64,000 nucleotides of DNA from Malurus cyaneus samueli (taxonomy: Eukaryota; Chordata; Aves; Passeriformes; Maluridae): assembly GCA_009741485.1 (NCBI GenBank), contig CM019237.1, forward strand, positions 46,174,982-46,238,981, given 5' to 3'. A model generated the notes under the pieces. That model searched no databases. It was not told the origin of the DNA and saw only the letters and a list, made by a program, of their open reading frames with translations. The position numbers and the translations under genes are program-made. Shown here one piece after another: positions 13,801-25,800 of this stretch. Positions within the stretch are counted from its first letter, which is position 1. Each line of letters starts with the position of its first letter.

Positions 13801-16800
13801 AGCAGTTATCCTCTCTCCTCTGGATAGAGCAGTGCCTTTTGGCAGTAAATAAGTTTATTAAAGTGAGGTAGTAAACAAGGGAGGATTTTAAGCATAACAA
13901 GCATGCACCATGCACTTAAAAATGAAAGCACAAGGAACTTTCTTTAGAAAATAACAGCGAAGTTCTTCAGAAATATACACAGATAAAGGGCTCTGAGGTG
14001 GAAAAGCAAATCCAGAATGGGAAGTGTTTCATAGATGGGAGGTTAGAAAGCCATCAGCAGTGTACTTAACTACAAGTTTGGTTCGGTTCTTGCTCCCATT
14101 CCTCATCTGACCTGTGAGAATAAAAACCTCTTTGCAATCTCTTTAGCTCCATATATTGATAGTTAAAAGGATACACCAGCCCACATCAACAAAAAAGCAA
14201 CAACATTAAAATCTAGTAAAAGAGAAAGAACAAAGGTTAGAGCCATACTCATTTCTAGGTATTCATCAAAGAGTCCATAAGCATTCATAGGTTGCAGATT
14301 GTAGTCCTTTTCCCACTGTGGAAAGCTTGTTTTTCCCTGTGTGCCATACTCTTGTCGTAGTTTTCTCCTGGTCCACCAGTTTTGAATTAGCCTACATTTT
14401 AAATTAAATTAAAGAAACAAGGTAGAGAATATCAATGGCTATTTATCACAAAACTGGAAGAGGTTAAAGCGGGCACAACACATCTTGCAAAATTAATTTC
14501 CCAATGTACAGGAAAATAGAGGGTTAGTAATACATGTGGCTGATGACACAATACAATAGGTATGAAAACAGATACAGCTGATGAGCTGTAATCCAGGCCT
14601 AGATGCTGTTAAAATGGTAAAAGGATTTTGACATATTTTCATTATTTATTTACTTCTTTTTCCCTGCACAGAATGGCAAATCACTTCAGGGTCTGCTTAT
14701 ATGACAGAATGCAATGCTGTGTGGGGATAGCTGTGCTCAGTAAACAGAGTGCTAACGCTGCTTGACCCTTTCCTCTGTGTGACCTGGCATCTGCATTGCT
14801 CTGCTCTGCAGGAGGGTAACTGTCTGGGCAATCCTGTAGGGAAAAGGTAAACCTGAATGATGTCTGCAGCCAAACATTCAGTGCAGCAAGAGGCAGAAAG
14901 AAGTGTCTGAGCCACTGACAACACATGGTGGCTGAGAGATGGATGGCTGACAAATGAGCTACCCCCCTCTCAAGCAGCCATGGGAGCTGTACTGGACACC
15001 AGGGGGAAGACACTGTTCCCAAAAAAGGTGTGTGTAAGACCACTGTGAGAGGCACTGAGACAAAAGAGAAATGAATGCTCACATCTGAAATAAACACCTT
15101 TTCAGGGAGTTGCACTGAAAAGAACAACAAAGGACCCTGGTGAGGAGTTAGTATAGAGAGCAAAAAAAAACCCCAAACCACAATGACAGAGATCTTCTTT
15201 GAAAGTTGTGGTTGAAGACTTTATCTCAGTAAGCTAGAACATGGTAGATCACTCAGATAATTCAGTCCTTTTCCTGACAGTGCATCACTTCTTGCCTTTG
15301 CAGTGGCCTGCTCTGGTTTGTGAACGGCAGGCAAATAATCATTGGATTTGGACAACTGCTTGTTTTCTTAAAGCTTAGAGAAATTATTCTTCCATTTACA
15401 TAATCTATCAAAAGGGTTACAGCTTTTCCTCTTCGTTAAAGAAGTGTAGGTGCAGTTGAGTGCAATTCAATTACAGATTGCAGGGCTGCCTCCAAGTCCT
15501 CTGGCCATCCTCACTGTGTTGGCTGCCATCATGCTTGTAGCAGAAAGGTGTTTTTCACACAGAAGAGAAATGCACCTTCTTGCAGCATTTCAGGGTTAAA
15601 AGGTGGACTGAAAGGTCTGGAGAGCAATTACTTCTCTCATCAGAAAAAGCTGAACATTTCACAATGTTGTGACTGTGTCTTTTATGTTGTGATTTGCCTT
15701 GTGAAGCAGTTTATTCCTATTAAATCACTTCTTCTTAAACAATCTCCTCCTGTCTCTATTTTATTTCTCTTCTCTGCTCTTTATTAAGTTTCAAGATCTG
15801 AATTAATAGAAAGCTGAGGGTTCTGACAAAAGAGGTAGGGAGTGGAAAGAGAAGGATCATTACTGCTGCTACTGTTCCCTTCTCCATCCCAACAAATTCC
15901 TGCAGATCTAACAGCTGCAAAATACTGGCAAGACCCAGGAAAGATGGAGAAATAGCAAACCCCTCTGAACTTTGCAAACTTTCTGACAATGTCAGCTCTC
16001 TCTCAGATTTTCACACTTGCTAATTTCCCTTGATGACCAGCTACACTGTCTCTAGCATCACCCACACTAATCATATTAAATCTACATTAATCATATTAAA
16101 CATGCTCATTAAATACTAATCAAAAGGAATGAACCAATAGGAAATGAATAATTGCCAACCTTTTAGCTAGGGCACAGCTCCATAATACCCTGAGGATCAC
16201 CAGGGAACTTGCCTACATAAGTCAGTACATTTTTCTGTCTCTCAAAGTGTATATGACAGCAGTGCAATTTTTCCAGCTCGTACCTGCCCTTTCAGGTCTC
16301 TTTTACCACCCAGCAAGAAATCCAGTTTAGAATTTACTGGCATAGCTAAGAAATGATACACATAATATTTTTCATGAAAGCAACACAGTGGTCATGCAGT
16401 TATTTTTAAGGAGTTTTAGAGCACAGAATACAATATAACAAAATCAAGTTCTTCCCATACATTACTTATTTGTTAATATTTATATTAGACTTTCAGTTTC
16501 GCAAACCATTTCCAATGTAGAAGAAAGCCCCAAGCACCATTTACATACCTGGAGTTCTGTATCCTGGGCGTGGAGGGGGAATTTTGTAATGACTACTTTA
16601 TCTCACTTTTATTAACTGGCCATAAGGAAAACATAAACTTATTATTGTGTGACCTTCAGAAGCGTAGGTATTATATTTACTTACGGATATCCCAATTCCA
16701 TAAAATTATTCCATGTCTGCTTTAACACCATTATAATACCCATTTGCATACAGAGATCAATAAGGCATCCACTAGGGTGGCACTACAGGAAAAGAAAGAA

Positions 16801-19800
16801 ATAAAATGTCAAACAGAAATTAAACTGAGTTTTAAAGCATTACTTAGAGGATATAAATGCATATTTGCTCATTTGCTAAAAGGAAATTAAATACATTCCC
16901 CTTATTTTTAAAAGAAATCCTTAGTGTTTCATGTTGAGTGCTTGCTTTGGCAGTGGCTCCAGACCCTGAAGTTGTGGTGCTGCTTTTGGGACAGACATTC
17001 AGCTAGCACGAATTTAGGTAATTTTTTATCTATTATTGGAAAAAACAGAAAGGGAACAAAAGCTTTCTGCCTTCAAACAGGACTTTGTACAATGGGCTTT
17101 GCAGATCCAAAGAGTGCAGTTCAAGTTGTGTTTTTAAATCTTGGGTATTACAGATAAACCACTGTCACAGAACTGGAATTATTTCTCTTTAACTTGTAGG
17201 AAGAAAAATTATCTATGACATGTAATAAAATGAGGTATAAATTTCTTGTACAGACTGCATTATCCAACACTCAGAACCTGGATCCCTGCTGAAGTTTCTG
17301 TTGACCTCATTTGGCATCTCTCTAGATTAACTGTGTGACACATTTTTGGGTTTGTTTTTTTTTTTTCTCTGTCATTATTACTAAATCATCATTCTCCTGT
17401 TTTTAGGAATCAGTCCCATGAGCAAATATAATCTTAGAGAGGTAGGTGCATTGTTAATGAAGTAGCAGTGACACTACAACCATAACATCAATAATATATA
17501 AACTGTGGTGTGAGTGTGTCCATGGACACTGGGCTGGTGTTGTTCAAAGTCTTACACTTGGCAGAGGGCTGTTCGAGGTGTATCTGGAGGTTACATTCTA
17601 AAGCAGGTTTCTAATAAGACCTAGCGCGGATACAGACAATAAAGTTTTTTTCATTAGACATTTTTTTTTTAATTAGTAGACTCCTCTTTTCTCTGAGAAA
17701 ATCTAGACAGGGACTACTAAGAGTAGCTTCCATCAGCAACTGACCCAACCTGTAACACCTCACTGTTGCACTTTTCTCACAAACCTAGTTCTCTTTCCCT
17801 CCCATCTCTGCTCTTGCAGAGACATGAAGTTCTTTCCCTGTACTCTGATTCCTCTGTAAGATGAATAAGCCCACTAAATCATCAGAAAACTAGTTCAGCC
17901 AGAAAAAAAGAAGTTTACTGCCGATAAAAGGAATTGAATAAGCTCTTCATGGGGTTGGAGAAGTGAGAATCATGGTAAAGGAATAGGAAGGAGCAAACCT
18001 CAAAGGGAGGACTCAAAGGAAGAGCAGAACTGTCTTCCTTTGACAGCAGCAAGATTTTAGGTCAGCTCAGCCCCAGACAGATTTTTGAGGGGTTTTAAGC
18101 AAAATTCTGCCCATTTATCAAGTATTCTTTCCTTGAGTGAGCAGAATTCATTACAAAATTAAGATGGTTTTATACATTTTTTTTTGCCTAGTATTTGAAT
18201 GGCCTCTATTAACCAAAATATTTATGTATCCAGAATTGTTTGAAAATTTATGTTGACAGGCATTTTCCACTTACCATTTGTCATTTATCTGCAAAGATGT
18301 TTCAATTATTCATCTGTGAAGCAGGAAAGACACCATGGGATCTGAGTGTGCACATAAAAGCACTGGAAAGTAAATGACTGGTCCAGAAACTGCTGCTGTT
18401 CACCTCTTATAACTGTCAATTGGGCTTTGAATTCTGAATGTATTTGTTAAAAGAAAGATAAATAAAAAGGGATTGGTCCTTGAGTAACTTGCAAAGCCAA
18501 ACTCTCATTCCTCTCCATATTCATTTGGTTTTATAGACACGGAACATTAAGCCAGTTGCATGTTTGGGAAGTTTGTTTCGTTGGTTTGGTCAACTTTCAC
18601 ATATATTTTATGTATCTGGATTTTTAATTCAATACCTCATTATTTAGTTCTCTGATCCACAAGGCTAGAAAAACTGAGAAGAAAGGAATTTTTAGAAGCA
18701 AAAAGTTGTCAGATTCATATCTGACTTTGATTCACTCTGAGGATGAAATACTACCAGTGTAAATATGTGAGTAATCTTTAAACCATCTGACGCCACTATC
18801 TGTATGTGATGCAAACACTAAAACTGCTAGCACTGAACAGGGAATATATATATCAATGTGTAGATGCTTTTGTAGCAGATAGTAGTGTCAATAGTGTGGA
18901 GTTAAGGTCGCAGCTGAAAACCCAATAACACACTCAGAAATGCCTAGGCAGAGTTATGTGTCTGCCTCTGCTTGCATTCACAGCATTGGTGGGCAGCGGA
19001 TAAATCAGGGTGCAGTTATTGAACACTCACCTCTTCCAGCCTCCACCGGTTTATCAGCCTTAAGTAGGCACCAGGGTGTCCTGTAAATCTTGAACACAGG
19101 AACAGATATCAACTATGTTGTGTAAGCAATCTGTTCACAGTAGTAAGAGAAAGCTCACACTCTTATTTCAATCTGGTGTTATCTTAAAGTGACTGGTATA
19201 ACTATAAAAGTTGTTATGCTATAAAATGTTTTATGGGTATTCCTGGAATAATCCCCATGAAGGACTAAGGATATTTTTACTTTCAGTTTTATTTCAATAC
19301 CAAATACTCCACTGTAGGATATTCAACATATGCAGAGCAGAGGGAAAATCTGACTGAAACTGCTCATTTGGAAAACAGCTTTCAACTGCCAGTCCATTTC
19401 CTTACACTATGAAACGCTCTGTGATGTCTGCCTTCGTGTGAAATTTTAGTTTCCATTAAAAACCGTAATTTTCTAACTCTTCTCCCATATTTCCTGCCAA
19501 TATTATTCTCCTATGCAAATAATTCATACTAATGGATTCATCTATTCAAACCTTCTCTACTAAAAAGGTCTTTTGTTTTTAGGAGACTGACAGAAAAAGA
19601 TATAAAAATAATATACATATAGCTATATATACACATGCATACATATATATAAAATATACAATAAATACATAATATATCCAACATATATAATAAATACATT
19701 TGTGAAAAAAAACCCCAAATTATAGCTCATAATGCACTCTTAACAGTCCAGATCACGCAATCAGGTCACTTCCAATTGACCTATCCTATCCTTTTATTTT

Positions 19801-22800
19801 AATATCTGTACAAGTAGCATGCATAAAGACAGAGTGAAATGACCTGCATATACGGTATTGTGAAATGCGTCTCTTTCCAACAGTGAAATTGTTAAGTTAG
19901 TATTGAGACCATGTGGTGATAGGAAATGAAAACTGCATCTGTTTCTGGGTTTTTGAAAGGAATATGAAATTGCAATCTGTTCTGCCTTGCTAGTATGGAA
20001 TTTGCATTTTGAAATGTGTGATAATATAGTCCATTTTGTTTCATTACAAACAATCTTATTTCTTCTCCCTACTTCATTTTGCACATATGAGTGTGCAGAC
20101 ATCAATCCTACCTTCCAAGGAAGAATGCTATATAAAAGGTAGAGCTGTTCAGATTGACAAACTGAAAAAGAAACATTTTCAGAGTGAAGCTGTTCTCCCA
20201 CTCCGATTCGGTGCGAGGCTGCTCTGTAAAGAAAATCAGAGTTTCAGAGGTTTATTCGGGTTATCAATTTCCCTTGGCACAACAGCTGCACACAACTACC
20301 AGACCTGGCATTGTATTTGTAAATTAGCCTGCTGTTTTCAAAATAGAACCTGGCAGAAGAAATTGTATCCAAAAGCAGCACTCGGCAAGGGAGCTTGTAG
20401 GGACTTAGAAATGTGTATGTATGTTCCCAGGAGACCGTAAGAAAGTGGTCGAGGTAATGTATATATTAAACACCCCTCCTGCATTTAAGTGGTCTTTACA
20501 GGCTCTTCTCTTATTTCCTTTTCAGTATCCTACCATAGTGACATTGTCGCTCCAACACAAGCTATTTAAGTGCCTTTTTGTTAGAGATGTCACAGTGCAG
20601 TGAAGAAAATCCTCCCTTTAAATCTGTTTTATGGATTTGTCCACATGTATCAGTGGATCATCACTGCATGATGCCCCTCCTTTGTCCCAGGGAACTCATC
20701 ACAGAAAACCAAGAAAAAATACTCTGCAGTGCATGGGCTAAGACAAACAGGAAAGGGAAAGACATATCCTTCAAGAAATATCAAGAAGGATCAAGACTGA
20801 AGTTAACAAGACAATCTCCACACCAACACACCAGCACCATGTTCTGGAATTACTTTCCAGCTGGCCATTGTTGTTAGCTGACCATTGCTGACAGGACAGG
20901 AGTGAGCAGAGAAGGTACTAGTGGTGATTCTGAGTATCATAGTGGTAGCACTCATATACTACTTCCAAAGGAGCCTCCTGTAAAGTACTGGAAGTACAGA
21001 AACAATAAACTAGATTCTCTTTACTGAGAGCAGCTCTTTTGTTAGATGCCAGCCTGCAGGAAGCACAAGTTTGATTACAACTTGGCTGATGAAGATGAAG
21101 CTTTGCTTAAATGCCCATCAGAGGCAATAGTGATGCTCTGGAGAAGCATGGATGTCACTTTTGAGAAAGGTCATGTAAAGGCTGAAGAAGGACATCCTCA
21201 AAGTCCTCAGTGTAGTTTTGCTGCCAGTACCACTTTGAGCTTATTACACTGATAAAGATCATTCAGATCAAATCAGTTCCTTAGGCCATCAGAGTCAAAA
21301 TCACAAAACAGTCTGAATGTGATTGAAACAACCCAACCCACTGAATTTTTGTACAAGTGACTTCTGCAAAAAGCAGACCTACCTTGATGAGAACCCAACA
21401 GAAAGAAATCAAGCTTCAAGGTCTCTAGACTATTTCTACTGTCTCCGGGGTGTCTCGACATAACATGTACAATTCAGAAACTTGGAAGTCATATTTCTCA
21501 ACTGCAGCTAGCAGATATCTTCTCCATGGATACACAGGATAGCAAAATTATTTTAAAACTAGAGCATGCAAATGAGGACTCTCAGTTTAATATGAAACAA
21601 AAGAATAAAATTCTATTGTACACAGATTTTTTTTAATACATCATCAATGACTTCAGAGATGTAGAAGAGCCCTGAGAGTAGCTAAAATCAGCCGTTTCCT
21701 CTGAGCAGACACCAAAATCTGTCCATCTGGTCCAAAATAATTTACTGAAAATCATCAATGTCCACAGGTTTCCAGGAGCTCAAGAGAACCTCCTGAAACT
21801 TGTATACATGCAACAATATGGTTTGTGTAGTAGGCCTTCAGCCAGAGTCTCATTCATTTCAGGCTTCTTGACACTGAGAAGCCCTTGCCAATTGCCAGCA
21901 ACTACTGCAATCTTCCAAAAATATCAGGATCTCCACAGATTCTGTCTGAGCCATGGCGATACGAATGACAGCCTGTTGCTACCCCAATGAGAGTAGATGG
22001 TCTCCTTAGAAAACAGGTTTCCTTATTCTAGCATAAAGATTTCCTTTGTGAGTGGCCTGAAAAGATTACTGAAATTTAGAACATCATCCGTTTAGGTCTA
22101 GCTAGAGTTGATGATTAACCGAGTTATTTTCCCTCCTTACTATCCTTCTCACAGGCGAATGTTTGGTAGCCAATCAGCACCTTAATTTCAAGCTATAGAT
22201 TGATTTTCCAGAAGTGACCCCCCTTTTCCATGTGTTCACAAACCCTGGAGGACGTTATGGGTGTTCAGTCTGTCTGAAAACTCATGCCTTTTCCTCCGAA
22301 GTTACAATTTTACATTTATTCATCGTAAAAAATTTTGTTTACATTCTTACATAGTATGAGGGTTGAAACAAGAACAAAGATGGATGATTGCTGTCAACCA
22401 CTGATTCAATGGCACAGTAGTTTAATTTATGTACTTTTTTATAATAAACTTAAGAAAAACATTAATTCATATAGACTCCAAATTAGTTAGGATTTTTTCA
22501 TATTTATGCAGGAATTTTGAGTGTTATCATGGTGTGTGGACCAATAAATCAGTACAACATTGTTCAATTTCATATTTAATATTACTTACCTAAGTTTGTC
22601 AGGAAAAGAGCAACCTTTTCATACAGCTGTAACAGAGAAGGAACAGCCTCTTAATTACATGGCCAGCTCAAAAATATAGAACTGCTTTCTAAGGAGGGAA
22701 TATGTTAAATCTGACATGCAGATGATTTCTATGATGCTCTGATAATGACAATAAAACTACATAACAATACAGTAATGATGTAACAAAAAAAAAGTATAAG

Positions 22801-25800
22801 TAATGTTTTTATATCTAATGATCATCCACAATATATGGAGATGAAATTCTGTCACTGTCCTTATTTTACACATACAGTGAAAAAGTGTGAGAGAACTTTC
22901 CCAAAAAACACAATGCAGCACAATAGCACAACTGAGATTTTTGTTTTAGCTACTCATGGAATATTTATCTCACAAGAAAAAAAAAAGTCATAGAAGAGCA
23001 TTTTATAGATATGTTTGTATTTAGGGCTTTTTTTGGTTTTGTTTGGCACTTTAGTGCTGAAAGACATTGGGGGCGGGGCAGGGCTACTTCAGAGAAAATC
23101 TTTAGTAATCCACACCACCAGCACCACACCACATTTCTTACTCTGTGCCAGTGTCATTTTCTAAATAGTAAGTGGTACTCCCTGCATGTTCAGATACCAT
23201 GCTCTCAAATTCTCCAGGAGACTCCAAACTTAATAAAGATTACAAAACTAACTTGGAGAGTTTTCACAATAAGTATTTGCAAAGGAGTTCTGAACCTATT
23301 AAGTACGTAACCCACAACATCAGCATTATAGTAAATTAATACAATGACTTCTATTTGCTTTAAATGAGTCTGAAGCCTGTTCCTACAAATTGCTAAATGT
23401 CTTTAATTCTCACTGATGCCTACAGGGATACAAAGCCTCTCATTTTTCAGGCTCAAGTATTTACTTACTCCTACAGTGCATATCCACAATGTTTCTTTTT
23501 ATTTGCAGTTATCCTTAAAATCTCTTGCTTAAACTGATTTATGTACTGTTTACAGATCAAACTGCCTGCTTAACAACTGAAGTCATCCTGAAATCTCTCA
23601 TCCGTGTTAGCAACAACTTCATGCTTAGAATAGCTTTCTACTGCCTTTGGAACAAATGGTTTTGTTTCAAGTAATGAAAAGGCATTTACTTCTGGGTTTA
23701 AAAGCACCTCTTAAGGGCAACTGTAAATGTGCTAAATGCCTGGGTCATTTACATCCTGATCACAGTAGAGAGTGTGTTTTTTCACAAATGTACACTGCTC
23801 TGCAGAAGGGGTTATCAAAACTTCAAATTGTTGCTATTCTGTTTGGAACAGTAAGAGTGTGTTAGAGATTCTGTTAACATTGTTTGGATCTAATTATCTG
23901 CTACTGTAGTTTATCACTGCTACCCCAAGGGACCCTGTTTGGGATCATATTCTGTCTCTGTATTTTTCATGGGCAATATTACTGGAATTAACAGGTTTTA
24001 ATAACTTAGGTAAAGCTAGTGATTGTTTTCATGTCAGGCTGCTTGAAGGTCATTTTATTTTGTCATGATGGATGTGTCAGAGTAGGTACTGAGTGCTCAG
24101 AACATCTGGTTTGGAATTTACTTGTGGTCTGGACCTTTCCCCTGATGCTTTGAGAGGTGTCAACTTGCATCAGAATCACTGCTGGTTTTCAAGGCCTCTA
24201 GCAGTGTATTCTCTACTGCTGTACACATCTTGGTCCATTCTGATTTTATTACTGTGTCTTTGCTTGCTCTTCTGACACTTTTCTTGAGTTACAGTTCATG
24301 GAGGATTCAACTACCTGAATTATTTCTGGGGATTTTTTTCTCCCAAATGAAATCCCACCATTGCCCTTCACTAAACTACATTAATCCATCATGGGAAGCA
24401 AAGGATTATGTTCCTAAATCCTTCCTTTGAAAAGCTCCTGCAGTTTCATATTTTGTGGACCTTTTTCTTCCATGAGCTATATCCATATCTAAGGCTCTGG
24501 TGTCTTGAATGGTGATGAGTATGAGGTTTAAGAAATCCATCTTTGCAGTTCTCCACTTACTTGATTATTTTAGGAAATAAAACAAAGTTTCTCAAGAGGC
24601 ACCTTCAAGCAATCTTCCATTACTTTAAAAAACTCTCTGAGCTGTGAAACTCCTTGAGAATGAAATATTTTTTTTTAGTGCAGCGTTTCTTTGTTGCTGC
24701 TTCACTGCATATACAATGACTTATACGGAGAGCTTGAAAATGGATGTTGCACTGGCATAGTTATATCTACTTTTCTTTTTATTTCTTTTATGCTATTGTG
24801 TGCTCTAGGTGGAGTAAAAAAAAACCCCAAACCTGGGGGTTTTTGATTACAAGATCCAATAAAATAAAACTAACAAAAGAAGAGAGCCCTCAGTACAAAT
24901 TCAGACAAAAAACAGCTTTCTCCTCTTCTTTCTGGCCTTTCTCAGCCTATAGTCCCACCTAAGGGAAAACAGGAAGGACAACAGTTCTATATAGACTTAG
25001 TCACCAATCCAGTCTTGTCTGCACCAAAGGAAGAAGTAAAGACCTGCAGCAAAGACTCTTGGATTTTCCTGCCATATAAACAAGGGCCTGTTAAAAATAA
25101 TTTTTAGATGATGAAAATGCTTGGATATTGCAGAGGAAAAAAGCAGTCTCCAAGCCAGTGCTCGGAAATCAGCAGACCCGAAATTACATCTCATTCTCTT
25201 CCCAGCAAGTAAATCATCTCCCGGAGCAAAGCCTGACATACTTTTTGCAGAAGATGCCTGCTGTTGAGTAGGTAGAGTCATTCCACCCTGGCTCCAGTAC
25301 AGGGGCGGTTTGTAGGTTGAACCCTCCTTTCCCAGAAAAGGCATTCTTGTAATGTCAGCTGACAAAAAATCTGATCGTGAAAGGCCATAGACCTCTTGCC
25401 AAGAGCAACAAAGAGCAGACACATTGCTATCAGAGCAATACAGGAGTATCAGCATCTCAACAGAAGGATGAAACTCATTCCCCATCTCATCTGTGTTACA
25501 CTGTCTTCCTGGGGACTGTTCTCACACAGAAATTTCATTTTTGTCTCTGTCCCAAGTCTGGTTCCAAATCAGCTCAAACGATAACCCACCATCAGCCAGC
25601 CCCACTACGGGACACCCAGACCATGCCTCTGGTGCAGCCTGCCCAAGGCTGTGGACAGCTCTGGAACAAATCATGTTTGTTCAAGAGAGCTCTACTTATG
25701 GACATTGTGTCTGTATATGAACATCCGCACTGGAAAACTACCGTGAAAACTGAAATTGGAATTACTGAAAATAGTGTAAACAAGAATTTAGCTTTGTCAC

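Noticed and set aside
19794..20201. 135-codon minus-strand open frame
   Set aside because: It overlaps exon 12 in another frame and has no splice-consistent link to its neighbours.
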